DNA of 64,000 nucleotides, from positions 62,001-126,000 of the forward strand of contig NZ_JAXHCH010000001.1 of NCBI RefSeq assembly GCF_042466415.1, given 5' to 3'. Positions 34,766 to 43,413 of the stretch are shown here, in pieces (position 1 is the first letter of the stretch; each line of letters opens with the position of its first letter). Source of the DNA: Albirhodobacter sp042466415. Its GTDB lineage: Bacteria > Pseudomonadota > Alphaproteobacteria > Rhodobacterales > Rhodobacteraceae. The notes under the pieces were generated by a model. That model was not told where the DNA came from. It searched no databases and saw nothing but the letters and a program-made list of their open reading frames with translations. Made by a program: the position numbers and the translations under genes.

Positions 34766-36256
34766 ATGACCTTGTCTATTGCTTTTCCTAACACTCCGGA
34801 AGATGTCATCGCCCGCTACGCACAGGCGAACCTGATCAGCGGCGCGCTTCAACCTGCGCAAGAGTCCCTTGATGTGCTTAATCCGGCGACGGGTGCATTG
34901 CTGGGGAAAGCCGCCGCGAGCGGCGCGGACGAGACCAATTTTGCGATCGAAAACGCGAGCAAAGCGCAAGCCGACTGGGCGAAAGTGCCCGCGCGCGAAC
35001 GTGGCAAACGGGTTGCCGCAGGGGCACGTGCGATCGCGCAAAATGCGGAGTTGATCGCGCAGGTTCTAGCGCGCGAGACTGGCAAGGCTATTCGCACGGA
35101 ATGCCGCGGCGAAGTCGCGGTTGCCGCTGAAATTCTTGAATTCTATGGCAATCTGGGCTCAGAACTAAAGGGACAGACGATCCCCTATAATCCGCGAATG
35201 CTCACCATGACGACGCTGGAGCCCTTGGGCGTTGTGGCGGCGATCTTGCCGTGGAACGTGCCTTTGGTTCTTGGCGCATTGAAAATCGGGCCGGCGCTTG
35301 TCGCGGGGAATTCGGTTGTGCTCAAAGCCTCCGAGGAGGCGCCATTTGCGACGTTCCTCTTTGCCGAGATTTTGATGGAGCACCTCCCTGCCGGTGTTTT
35401 GAATGTTATCAATGGCGACGGTGCGCGCTGCGGTACGGCTCTGACGCATCATCCTAAAATCGCGAAAATTACCTTCACTGGCTCGGAGGCGGTTGGCCAA
35501 AAGATCTACGAGGTTGCAGCCAGCAAAATCATTCCAGCTTCGCTTGAACTTGGTGGGAAATCCCCGATGATCATTTGCGAAGATGCCGATCTGGAAAAAA
35601 CCGTTGCTGGTGCGATCTCGGGGATGCGGTTCACGCGCCAAGGCCAAAGCTGCACAGCCGCGAGCCGGATTTACGTCCACGAGAGCTTGATGGGCGCATT
35701 CATGGATAAGATCGGCGTCGCGCTGAACAAGCTCAAGATCGGTGATCCGCTCGACGAGGCAACGGATGTCGGCACAATCATCAATGCTAAACAAAAGGCG
35801 GTTGTTGACCGTTTCGTCGATCTGGCGAAAAACACCGATGGTGCCGAGATTAAAACCTACGGAACTCTGCCATCCGATCCTGCCCTCGCGCCAGAGCTCT
35901 TCATGCTGCCGACCCTTTTGCTGGGCTTGCCCGAGGATCATCCCTGCGTCACGCAGGAAATCTTCGGGCCTGTTGCCGTAGTGCAAAGCTGGTCGGATTA
36001 TGAGGATGTCATCGCACGCGCCAATGCCACGCATTACGGGCTTGCCGCCAGCGTTTGGACACGTAATCTGTCCACCGCGCTCGATAGCACATCGCGTCTT
36101 AACGCGGGCTATGTGCAGGTAAACCAAAACCTCACGATCCAGCCGAATGTCTCTTACGGCGGGTTCGGGCGGTCTGGTCTGGGCAAGGAAGCATCTTTGG
36201 AGGCGATGGTGGAACATTTCACGCGCTCGAAAACCATCGTGATGAACTTCGACTGA
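34766..36256 (+). CDS. Aldehyde dehydrogenase, probable sulfoacetaldehyde dehydrogenase (SafD-like)
   Basis: A 496-residue NAD(P)-dependent aldehyde dehydrogenase. The active-site glutamate lies in LELGGKSPMI (about residue 265) and the catalytic cysteine in RQGQSCTAASR (about 299). ATG 34766 is preferred over the TTG at 34718. The sulfoacetaldehyde assignment is inferred from three facts: a TauR-like box precedes it, the next gene is a TauE/SafE exporter with a 1-base overlap, and the taurine transporter, Tpa and TauR follow. In such loci SafD oxidises sulfoacetaldehyde to sulfoacetate. Another aldehyde is possible; the sequence alone is a general ALDH. Confidence 0.68.
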   Translation: MTLSIAFPNTPEDVIARYAQANLISGALQPAQESLDVLNPATGALLGKAAASGADETNFAIENASKAQADWAKVPARERGKRVAAGARAIAQNAELIAQVLARETGKAIRTECRGEVAVAAEILEFYGNLGSELKGQTIPYNPRMLTMTTLEPLGVVAAILPWNVPLVLGALKIGPALVAGNSVVLKASEEAPFATFLFAEILMEHLPAGVLNVINGDGARCGTALTHHPKIAKITFTGSEAVGQKIYEVAASKIIPASLELGGKSPMIICEDADLEKTVAGAISGMRFTRQGQSCTAASRIYVHESLMGAFMDKIGVALNKLKIGDPLDEATDVGTIINAKQKAVVDRFVDLAKNTDGAEIKTYGTLPSDPALAPELFMLPTLLLGLPEDHPCVTQEIFGPVAVVQSWSDYEDVIARANATHYGLAASVWTRNLSTALDSTSRLNAGYVQVNQNLTIQPNVSYGGFGRSGLGKEASLEAMVEHFTRSKTIVMNFD

Positions 36257-36990
36257 TGGAACATTGGATCATTTTACCCGTCGCGACACTCGCGGCGGGG
36301 TTCTTGCGGGGCGTAACCGGATTCGGTTTCGCCCTTGCTGCTGTTCCGCTCTATAGCATGGTCGTACCGCCGCAATTCGCGGTGATTATGGTGCAAATCC
36401 TGCAAATTGCGGTCGCGCCGGTAGATATCTATCACAACCGGAAAACAATTGATCGTCCCGCCCTGAAACTGCTGTTTTTGGGCGCTTTGATCGGCGCGCC
36501 GCTTGGTGCGATTTTTGCGGCGGGGCTTTCGCCGGACGTGATGCGTATCTTGATTGCGATATTCGTGTTCATCGGGCTGATTGCGATTGCGAAAAAGCTC
36601 ACGTTCCGCAGCGGTCGCCGCCCTGCGATCATTGCGGGCGCGATTGCGGGGCTTCTCGCGGGCATCGCCGCGATGCCGGGGCCTGCCGCAGTGGCCTATT
36701 TCCTCGGCACGGGCGCGGATAAGGCGACGTCTCGTTCGTCCTTGCTGGTTTTCTTCGCGGGGACGGCGGTGTTTGTTCTCACGACGGTTTTGCTCACTTC
36801 GGATATTGCGACGTTGGATATGCTTTATGCGGCGATCTTGAGTTTGCCCGCTCTCCTACTCGGCACCCATCTAGGCACTTTGTTGTTCCGCCGTTTGGGG
36901 GATGGCGGCTACCGGATGATGGCGCTCGGCGTGATGTTTTTGACGGCGGTTGTGACGGGCGCGAAGGGCCTTGAGGGCTTAATCCAGTAA
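36256..36990 (+). CDS. TauE/SafE-family sulfite/organosulfonate exporter
   Basis: A 244-residue membrane protein of the TauE/SafE family with about eight hydrophobic helices and the repeated FGFALAAVPL and GIAAMPGPAAVAYFL segments. Its ATG overlaps the last base of the aldehyde dehydrogenase stop, so the two are translationally coupled. In sulfoacetate-forming taurine pathways the exporter SafE ejects sulfoacetate. No sulfoacetaldehyde acetyltransferase gene lies here, so export of sulfoacetate rather than sulfite is more likely. A terminator follows 21 bases after the stop. Confidence 0.75.
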   Translation: MEHWIILPVATLAAGFLRGVTGFGFALAAVPLYSMVVPPQFAVIMVQILQIAVAPVDIYHNRKTIDRPALKLLFLGALIGAPLGAIFAAGLSPDVMRILIAIFVFIGLIAIAKKLTFRSGRRPAIIAGAIAGLLAGIAAMPGPAAVAYFLGTGADKATSRSSLLVFFAGTAVFVLTTVLLTSDIATLDMLYAAILSLPALLLGTHLGTLLFRRLGDGGYRMMALGVMFLTAVVTGAKGLEGLIQ

Positions 36991-37010
36991 GCTTGTAACG
37001 CAGCATAGAA

Positions 37011-37046
37011 AAGCGGGCCTCCGATCTGGGGGCCCGCTTTCGTTTT
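37011..37046. terminator. Terminator between convergent exporter and tauC genes
   Basis: AAGCGGGCC pairs with GGCCCGCTT (9 bp, with a further 2-3 pairs inside), and TTTCGTTTT follows on the plus strand. The exporter and tauC converge here, so it may act in both directions. Confidence 0.8.
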
Positions 37047-37065
37047 GGTCGTTACTGATGCTGGA

Positions 37066-38328
37066 TCAGGATTTGCCTTTCCACGGCACCAACCAGATTT
37101 CGGATTTACGCATCAGCACGTCGATCCCGAAGCCGATGATCCCGATGATCACAATCCCCATCATCACGATGTCGGTGGATTGGAACTTCGATGCGGCCAC
37201 GATCATCTTGCCGACGCCCATCTCCGCCGCGACCAGCTCTGCCGCGACCACGGTTCCCCAGCAAACTCCCATCGCAACCCGCGCACCCGTGAAGATCTCC
37301 GGCAACGAATTTGGCACGATGACATGCCACAGGATTTGGGACTTTGATGCGCCAAGGGAATAGGCCGCTTGAACCTTGGTGATATTGACACCCGACACCC
37401 CTGCCCGCGCCGCGATGATCATTACCCATAGCGCGGCAAGGAACAGCAGGACGATTTTTCCATTTTCACCGATGCCGAACCAGATGATGACGAGCGGGAT
37501 CAACGCCAATGGCGGCACTGGGCGCATGAATTCGACGATCGGATCAAACCAACCTCGTGCCCATCCGGAAAGGCCCATCGCATATCCCAGTGGGATCCCG
37601 ATGATCGAACCCAAAACAAACCCTGCGATCACGCGCCAAAGCGACCAGCCGACATGCGACCACAGATCGACGTTCTGATAGCCATTCTTCGCGATTTCAA
37701 AGAAACGCGCGACAACGTGCTCTGGCGCCGGCATCCAGATCGGCTCCATCTGTAAACCAGGCGAGGGTGCGAAATTGAGCGACCCCTTCTCGGTCATCGT
37801 GACATCCCCGTCGGCGACTTGCACCGTTTGGCCGGCCGCAATCGGTTTGCCGTCAATGGCTACGACAGTCGCTTTTTCTCCATCGGTTTGCTTCGGGATC
37901 ACCAAGACGGATCGCCAAGCGGCCACTGTCGCGGTCGCGGATTGCGCAAAGCCGGTATCGGCGGCGGGGTCCGGCGTCTCAACACTTTCGCCCATGTCAT
38001 GCACAACGACGTCTACGCGCGCATCGGCCGTCTGGCCCGCCGCATCACTGGCGGTGAAGGTGAAAGATGTTTCGCCTCTAAACGGGCCCGGAACATGAAT
38101 CGGAACCAGTTTCGATCCCGTGAAGGCCCCCCAAAGCAGGAACACCACGACCAACGAGATAATCGAGGCGGCACGATCCGGCCGGACGGCGCTTTCATCC
38201 CCGAACGTGACAGTCTTGCGCGCGATGAAATCATCGGCAGGGGCGGTTTTGGCGCGGATAAGACGCAAGATCAAATAGGACAGGAAGTACAGAATGGCAT
38301 AAGCGGTCAGGATAAACAGGCCAGTCAT
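37066..38328 (-). CDS. tauC: Taurine-type ABC transporter permease with periplasmic insertion
   Basis: A 420-residue permease of the TauC/SsuC class. The C-terminal half (about residues 200-420) carries the usual helices and the EAA loop (AYSLGASKSQILWHVIVPNSLP). The N-terminal half is unusual: two helices at about 1-22 and 55-72, followed by a roughly 125-residue polar stretch (about 73-200) containing beta-rich, Ig-like segments such as TFTASDAAGQT. Typical TauC proteins are about 275 residues. Its start overlaps the tauB stop by 4 bases. The insertion probably faces the periplasm. Confidence 0.82.
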   Translation of the reverse strand: MTGLFILTAYAILYFLSYLILRLIRAKTAPADDFIARKTVTFGDESAVRPDRAASIISLVVVFLLWGAFTGSKLVPIHVPGPFRGETSFTFTASDAAGQTADARVDVVVHDMGESVETPDPAADTGFAQSATATVAAWRSVLVIPKQTDGEKATVVAIDGKPIAAGQTVQVADGDVTMTEKGSLNFAPSPGLQMEPIWMPAPEHVVARFFEIAKNGYQNVDLWSHVGWSLWRVIAGFVLGSIIGIPLGYAMGLSGWARGWFDPIVEFMRPVPPLALIPLVIIWFGIGENGKIVLLFLAALWVMIIAARAGVSGVNITKVQAAYSLGASKSQILWHVIVPNSLPEIFTGARVAMGVCWGTVVAAELVAAEMGVGKMIVAASKFQSTDIVMMGIVIIGIIGFGIDVLMRKSEIWLVPWKGKS

Positions 38329-39140
38329 TTCTTACCCTCCTTCACCGCAGCACTTCCCATGATTTCTTCTTCCATTCCCCAGATCATCTCCAGAATTTCT
38401 TTCTTGGTGGCATCAAACTGCGGGTCTTCTTTAACGTGACGAATATCGCTGTGGGCGGCGCGCTCGGCAAATGGCAGGTTATATTCCTTAAAGATCCTTC
38501 CCGGCCGCGGCGCCATGACCAGGAGACGCTCGCCCAGCAACAACGCCTCATCGACTGAGTGGGTGATGAGAATGATCGTCTTGCCGGTCTTCTTCCACAG
38601 GTCGAGGATCAACCCTTGCATCTTCTCGCGCGTCAAAGCGTCTAGGGCACCGAGGGGTTCATCCATCAAAATAACGTCGGGATCATTCGCAAGACACCGC
38701 GCGAGGGCGACGCGCTGTTGCATCCCGCCCGAAAGCTCATAGACGGCCTTCTCCTTGAATTGCGCAAGCCCGACAGTCGACAGCAGGTTTTCCACAATCG
38801 TGTTGCGATCACATTCGGGCATGCTTTTCATACGCGGACCGAAATCGACATTGCGGCGCACGCTCATCCATTCAAACAAGGCGCCCTTTTGAAACACCAT
38901 CCCGCGTTCCGGGCCAGGGCCGCGCACGGGCTTGCCGTTCAGCGTAACCTCGCCCGAGGTCGGGGCCAAAAACCCCGCGAGGATGTTGAGCAACGTCGAC
39001 TTACCGCAGCCCGAGGGCCCCAAAACGGACAGCAGTTCGCCCTTTTTCAATTCAAGAGACACATCTTCAAGCGCCTGAACATGCGACCCATTGGGCAGAT
39101 CAAAACGCATGGAAATGTTATCGATTTTCAACTGGCCCAC
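38325..39140 (-). CDS. tauB: Taurine-type ABC transporter ATPase
   Basis: A 271-residue ATPase. Walker A GPSGCGKST lies about 43 residues into the protein, the LSGGMQQRVALAR signature near 138, and Walker B VILMDEPLGALD near 160. I place the start at GTG 39140 because AAGGAG lies 6 bases upstream; the open frame extends into the tauA gene without a ribosome-binding site. It energises TauC with the binding protein TauA. Expression is probably tied to TauR. Confidence 0.85.
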   Translation of the reverse strand: MGQLKIDNISMRFDLPNGSHVQALEDVSLELKKGELLSVLGPSGCGKSTLLNILAGFLAPTSGEVTLNGKPVRGPGPERGMVFQKGALFEWMSVRRNVDFGPRMKSMPECDRNTIVENLLSTVGLAQFKEKAVYELSGGMQQRVALARCLANDPDVILMDEPLGALDALTREKMQGLILDLWKKTGKTIILITHSVDEALLLGERLLVMAPRPGRIFKEYNLPFAERAAHSDIRHVKEDPQFDATKKEILEMIWGMEEEIMGSAAVKEGKK

Positions 39141-39178
39141 CTTCGGCTCCTTACTGTTGATCACGTCTGAAGGTATAT

Positions 39179-39204
39179 GGCGGGGAGCCAAACGACCCCC
39201 CGCC
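39179..39204 (-). repeat. Intercistronic hairpin after tauA
   Basis: GGCGGGG and CCCCGCC form a 7-bp stem, starting 6 bases beyond the tauA stop and ending about 38 bases before the tauB start. It lacks a T-run. It parallels the hairpin after the other binding-protein gene at 26492-26527. Confidence 0.45.
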
Positions 39205-39210
39205 GCCAGT

Positions 39211-40191
39211 TTACTGGACAGCCGCCAGAGGGCCGGTTGCGATGGAACCCTCGTAGCTCTCAAGCGAGGAGCTGATCGATCCCGCTTCGACGAAGACATC
39301 CGCGACGCCCTTCATGAACGTAGCCGCGTTTCCGCCCAGCCATTTTTCCGACAGCTGTTCTTCGACAGTCGGGAAGGTGAACCCGTCAAGCGATGCCTTG
39401 GCCGCGGCGACATCCATACCGGATTCTTGTGCGATTTTGGCCAGCATCTCGTCGGAATGGTTGGCGTTCCACTCGGCGTTCGCCTCCGCAGTGACGGCGA
39501 GGAATTTCGTCACGAGAGCGGCATTCTCTGCGACGTAATCCGCAGGGGCGGAGGTGACGTCAAACACCAAAATCCCGAGGGCTTCTTTCTCGGCGCCGGT
39601 TAGCAAAACGTTGCCGTATTCCTTCATGCGCGTCAGGCCACCACCGTAGCCGCAGGCCATATCGACATCGCCCTGCCCCAAAGCCGCGGCGCCATCCGTC
39701 GGCGCCATGTCGACGACGCTCAACGAGCTTACATCAACGCCGAAGTGCTCCATCTGACGCAAGAAGCCGTAATGCGCGGCGGTGCCCAGCGGTACGGCGA
39801 CCTTCTTGCCGGCAAGCTCGCCCGCGCTGTCTTTGTCAATTTCAAGGGCGGTCGCGACGACGCAGTTGTCATTCTCGGAATAGCTCACTGCAACATCCAG
39901 CGTCTGGATCGGCTGGCCGCTGGACACGGCCACAACGAACGGAGGGACGCCCTGAGAAATGGCGAATTGCACATCACCTGAGGCCATCGCAGCCGACATC
40001 GCCGTGCCGGTATCAAAGCTCACCCAATTAACCTTTGCGCCAAGAGCCTCGTCATAAGCGCCATCGGCCTTTGCAGCGAGGAAAGGCATAGGCCATTCCA
40101 AGAAGTAGCCAACAGTGATCTCGTCATTTGCCAAGGCAGCTTGCGGGATCAAGACAGCGGCGCTGAGGGCGAGTTTCGCGAGTAGTTTCAT
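39211..40191 (-). CDS. tauA: Taurine-type periplasmic binding protein
   Basis: A 326-residue secreted receptor. The signal peptide runs to about residue 21 (cleavage after AALA). The mature part opens with ITVGYFLEWPMPF and the TGTAMSAAMASGDVQF cleft, typical of TauA/SsuA proteins. AAGGAGAC lies just before its ATG. It is divergent from tpa, with candidate TauR repeats in the gap, and is followed by tauB and tauC. Binding of taurine is inferred from locus context. Confidence 0.85.
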   Translation of the reverse strand: MKLLAKLALSAAVLIPQAALANDEITVGYFLEWPMPFLAAKADGAYDEALGAKVNWVSFDTGTAMSAAMASGDVQFAISQGVPPFVVAVSSGQPIQTLDVAVSYSENDNCVVATALEIDKDSAGELAGKKVAVPLGTAAHYGFLRQMEHFGVDVSSLSVVDMAPTDGAAALGQGDVDMACGYGGGLTRMKEYGNVLLTGAEKEALGILVFDVTSAPADYVAENAALVTKFLAVTAEANAEWNANHSDEMLAKIAQESGMDVAAAKASLDGFTFPTVEEQLSEKWLGGNAATFMKGVADVFVEAGSISSSLESYEGSIATGPLAAVQ

Positions 40192-40496
40192 AGTGTCTCC
40201 TTGTCTGGACTTGGCCTTGTCGGACCTATCACTGGTTAATCCGTTGGGGGTTATGCCGACTTTTCGCCGGTCATTTTAAATTCGGGTGCTTGAGATTTCA
40301 GCACCTGCGTAAATTTCAGCACACGGTTGCGACGTGAAACAACGGCCCTGATAAAGTGGCGCTATACGATTGGGCGAACTGGCCCTACTCAACTTCATTC
40401 TTTGAGCAGATGGCTAGAGAAAGAGGCATCCACGCCGCAAGGATGGGCGTCTTTGAGACAACCGAAAACCTCCCCCCAAATCTGAGGACCGAACCC
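40192..40496. promoter_or_regulatory. Divergent tauA-tpa control region
   Basis: The 305-base gap carries CTGGACTTGG (40205-40214), TCGGACCTAT (40220-40229) and CTGGCCCTAC (40379-40388), partial matches to the TauR half-site, the last with a weaker repeat GTGGCGCTAT at 40356. The spacings (15 and 23) differ from the 22 seen elsewhere, so the assignment is weak. Confidence 0.4.
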
Positions 40497-41879
40497 TTGA
40501 CCCAAGCGCCCCAAACCAACGATTTCGCTGATGTGATCGCGGCCGATAAATCGCATGTCTGGCACCACCTTACCCAGCACAAACCTTACGAAACCGTCGA
40601 TCCGAGAATCATGGTCGAAGGCAAAGGGATGAAGCTGTGGGACATCACGGGAAAAGAACATCTTGATGCCGTGTCGGGCGGGGTGTGGACGGTCAACGTC
40701 GGCTACGGGCGCGAAACAATCGCGGATGCTGTGCGCGAACAGCTCGTAAAACTTAACTACTTCGCACAATCCGCAGGCTCGATTCCCAGTGCGAAATTTG
40801 CGGAAAAACTGATCGAGAAAATGCCAGGAATGAGCCGCGTTTACTACGTGAACTCGGGTAGCGAAGCCAATGAAAAAGCGTTCAAAATGGTGCGGCAGAT
40901 CGCGCACAAGCGTTACGGCGGCGCCAAGCATAAAATCCTCTACCGGGAGCGCGATTACCACGGCGCGACGATTACGACGATTTCCGCAGGCGGACAGGAT
41001 GAACGTAACGCCCAATACGGCCCTTATACGCCGGGTTTTGTGTCGGTTCCGCATTGCATGGAATACCGTAAGCAATGGGATGTTGAGGATTATGGTCGCC
41101 GCGCCGCCGATGCGATCGAGGAAGTGATTCTGCGCGAAGGGCCGGAAACAGTCGGAGCGATCTGTCTTGAGCCGGTGACCGCTGGCGGCGGCGTCATCAC
41201 CCCGCCAGAAGGGTATTGGGAGCGCGTTCAGGAGATCTGTCAGAAGTATGATATCTTGCTGCATATCGACGAAGTTGTGTGCGGCGTGGGGCGTACAGGT
41301 AAGTGGTTTGGCTACCAACACTATGGAATTAAACCAGATTTCGTGACGATGGCGAAAGGCGTTGCCTCGGGTTACGCCGCGATTGCCTGCCTTGTCACGA
41401 CGGAGCGCGTGTTTGATCTGTTTAAAGATGATGCCGCGGATCCACTCAACCATTTCCGCGATATTTCGACCTTTGGCGGCTGCACAGGCGGTCCGGCGGC
41501 GGCGTTGGAGAATATGCGGATTATTGAGGATGAGGGCCTATTGGAGAATACCCAAAAGATGGGCGCGCGGTTGATGGGCAACTTGCGAAAGTTGCAAGAA
41601 AAGCATGAGGCTATCGGGGATGTGCGCGGCTTGGGGCTGTTTTGTGGCGCTGAGCTGGTGAGCGATCGTGTGAGTAAAGAACCCGCACCCGAAAAGATGG
41701 TGCAGGCGGTTGTCGCGGATTGTATGCGCCAAGGGGTCATCATCGGCGCCACAAGCCGTGCGATTCAAGGGTTCAATAACACGCTGTGCCTATCTCCCGC
41801 CCTGATCGCGACAGCTGAAGATATCGATCGGATCACCGATGCGATCGATATCGCATTGACCAATGTGTTCGGGGGATAA
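40497..41879 (+). CDS. tpa: Taurine--pyruvate aminotransferase
   Basis: A class III aminotransferase converting taurine and pyruvate to sulfoacetaldehyde and alanine. Hallmarks are VNSGSEANEKAFKM near residue 122, the DEVVCGVGRTGKWFGY segment, and the PLP-lysine in VTMAKGVASGY (near 285). The start is uncertain. The open frame runs up to GTG 40356, with ATGs at 40410 and 40443, but family members begin shortly before the AADK...WHHL sequence. A TTG at 40497 has GAGGA 9 bases upstream and gives 460 residues, close to the usual length. The upstream part contains TauR-like repeats, again arguing for the shorter form. Confidence 0.85.
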   Translation: MTQAPQTNDFADVIAADKSHVWHHLTQHKPYETVDPRIMVEGKGMKLWDITGKEHLDAVSGGVWTVNVGYGRETIADAVREQLVKLNYFAQSAGSIPSAKFAEKLIEKMPGMSRVYYVNSGSEANEKAFKMVRQIAHKRYGGAKHKILYRERDYHGATITTISAGGQDERNAQYGPYTPGFVSVPHCMEYRKQWDVEDYGRRAADAIEEVILREGPETVGAICLEPVTAGGGVITPPEGYWERVQEICQKYDILLHIDEVVCGVGRTGKWFGYQHYGIKPDFVTMAKGVASGYAAIACLVTTERVFDLFKDDAADPLNHFRDISTFGGCTGGPAAALENMRIIEDEGLLENTQKMGARLMGNLRKLQEKHEAIGDVRGLGLFCGAELVSDRVSKEPAPEKMVQAVVADCMRQGVIIGATSRAIQGFNNTLCLSPALIATAEDIDRITDAIDIALTNVFGG

Positions 41880-41912
41880 TGGTCATTGCCATGACGCGGC
41901 CCAACTTCTAGC

Positions 41913-41944
41913 GTAAGTCCAAACTTAGCAAGAATTAGGTCCAG
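41913..41944 (-). promoter_or_regulatory. TauR-type box at the tauR start
   Basis: On the minus strand CTGGACCTAA and TTGGACTTAC are direct repeats with 22-base spacing. The first is identical to a Rhodobacter capsulatus TauR half-site as I recall it. It ends 2 bases before the tauR start codon, so autoregulation is expected. Confidence 0.65.
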
Positions 41945-41946
41945 TC

Positions 41947-43413
41947 GTGGCTATCCTTCCCGAAATTTTCACGCTCTCGCCCGAAACAAATGCCACACTT
42001 CAGCAGAAGATTCAGCAATCGGTCTCTGAAGCAATCGTCTCTGGACGGTGCGTTTCGGGCGAGAAAATGCCGTCCTCGCGAAAATTGGCCGCGCATCTGG
42101 GCGTGGCGCGGATCACCGTGACCCTCGCCTATACGGACCTTGTCTCCAACGAATATCTGGTTTCGCGAGGCCGGTCAGGGTATTACGTAGCCCCGACCGC
42201 CCCCAAAAGGCCCAGTTTCGATCCGGTGCCGCATCCGCGCGAGAGCGCCGTCGATTGGGCGGCAAAGCTCGGACGAAAACTGCCGCAATATGCCCAGATA
42301 TCGCGCCCGCCCAATTGGCGCGAATACAAATTCCCCTTCATCTATGGCCAGTCGGACGCGAACCTGTTTGACCACGCAAACTGGCGCAGCTGCGCAATGC
42401 GCGCGGTAGGCAAGCGCGATTTCGATTCTCTTGCGACGGATCACTACCGGCGCGACGATCCGATGCTCATCGATTTTATCTTGCGGCACTTTCTCCCGCG
42501 GCGCGGAATTTCCGCTCGGCCCGATGAGATTTTGATCACAATGGGCACGCAAAACGGCCTATGGTTGGTCTCGGAACTGCTCTTGCGCGGCGGCGGAAAG
42601 GCGGTGGTGGAAAACCCATGCTACCCGGGTTTCCGGCAGGTGCTCGGGCAAATCGGCTGCGACGTTTTTTCGATCGATGTTGATGCGGAGGGGCTTGATC
42701 CAGAGAAAATCCCGCCACAAACGGATGTGGTCTTTGTAACACCTGGCTTGCAATGCCCTACAAATGCGCAAATGCCGGCGAACCGACGTGCGGCATTGCT
42801 GAAGAAATCGGCGCAAGAGGGGTTCGTCATCGTCGAGGACGATTACGATATGGATATTTCGCAAGTCCAACCGCCGATGCCATCGCTGAAATCTCAAGAT
42901 CGCAGCGGCACGGTGATTTACACGGGTTCGTTCTCGAAATCGATCTTTCCTGGCCTGAGGATGGGGTATCTTGTGGCGCCGCGAGAGGTGATCAACGAGG
43001 CGCGTGCGTTGCGCGGTGTCGTCTACCGCCACCCGCCTAGCCATGTGCAACGCACCATCGCCTACTTCCTCTCCTTGGGGCATTTCGATACGCAACTCGC
43101 GCGGCTCTCGCGTCATTTGCGCAAACGCCGAGCCGTTATGGAAGAGGCCCTCACCGCGACCGGATTGTTGAGCGATCCGAAGTCGGGCCCGTGTGGCTCC
43201 TCATTTTGGGTCAAGGCGCCTGATCATATCGACACGATGTCCCTCGCCCTCGATTTGCGGAGCCAGAGCATTCTCATTGAGCCGGGCCGCGTTTTTTTCG
43301 CGCCGGAGCGCCCCGACGCGCGGTGGTTCCGTTTGGGGTATTCGTCCATTTCAACAAGTCATATCGAAGAAGGCATCACCCGTCTTGCGGAGGCGATCGC
43401 GGCCCGAACTTAG
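41947..43413 (+). CDS. tauR: MocR/GntR-type regulator of taurine use
   Basis: A 488-residue regulator. The N-terminal GntR winged helix (about 15-85, with GEKMPSSRKLAAHLGVARITVTLAY) is joined to a fold-type I aminotransferase domain. The PLP lysine is expected in GSFSKSIFPGLRMGY (near 333), and the EDDYDMDI sequence precedes it. This is the MocR architecture. In R. capsulatus TauR of this kind activates tpa and taurine uptake. It starts at GTG 41947 and is preceded by a TauR-like box. The location, 67 bases after tpa, supports the assignment. Confidence 0.85.
   Translation: MAILPEIFTLSPETNATLQQKIQQSVSEAIVSGRCVSGEKMPSSRKLAAHLGVARITVTLAYTDLVSNEYLVSRGRSGYYVAPTAPKRPSFDPVPHPRESAVDWAAKLGRKLPQYAQISRPPNWREYKFPFIYGQSDANLFDHANWRSCAMRAVGKRDFDSLATDHYRRDDPMLIDFILRHFLPRRGISARPDEILITMGTQNGLWLVSELLLRGGGKAVVENPCYPGFRQVLGQIGCDVFSIDVDAEGLDPEKIPPQTDVVFVTPGLQCPTNAQMPANRRAALLKKSAQEGFVIVEDDYDMDISQVQPPMPSLKSQDRSGTVIYTGSFSKSIFPGLRMGYLVAPREVINEARALRGVVYRHPPSHVQRTIAYFLSLGHFDTQLARLSRHLRKRRAVMEEALTATGLLSDPKSGPCGSSFWVKAPDHIDTMSLALDLRSQSILIEPGRVFFAPERPDARWFRLGYSSISTSHIEEGITRLAEAIAART

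Noticed and set aside
35165..36217. A 350-codon open frame on the minus strand.
   Set aside because: It is antisense to the aldehyde dehydrogenase with intact catalytic motifs and has no domain of its own.
40395..41453. A 352-codon open frame on the minus strand.
   Set aside because: It is antisense to tpa and shows no recognisable motif.
41880..41946. GTCAT/ATGAC mini-hairpin after tpa as a terminator.
   Set aside because: Only five pairs with no T-run; the TauR-like box explains this gap better.
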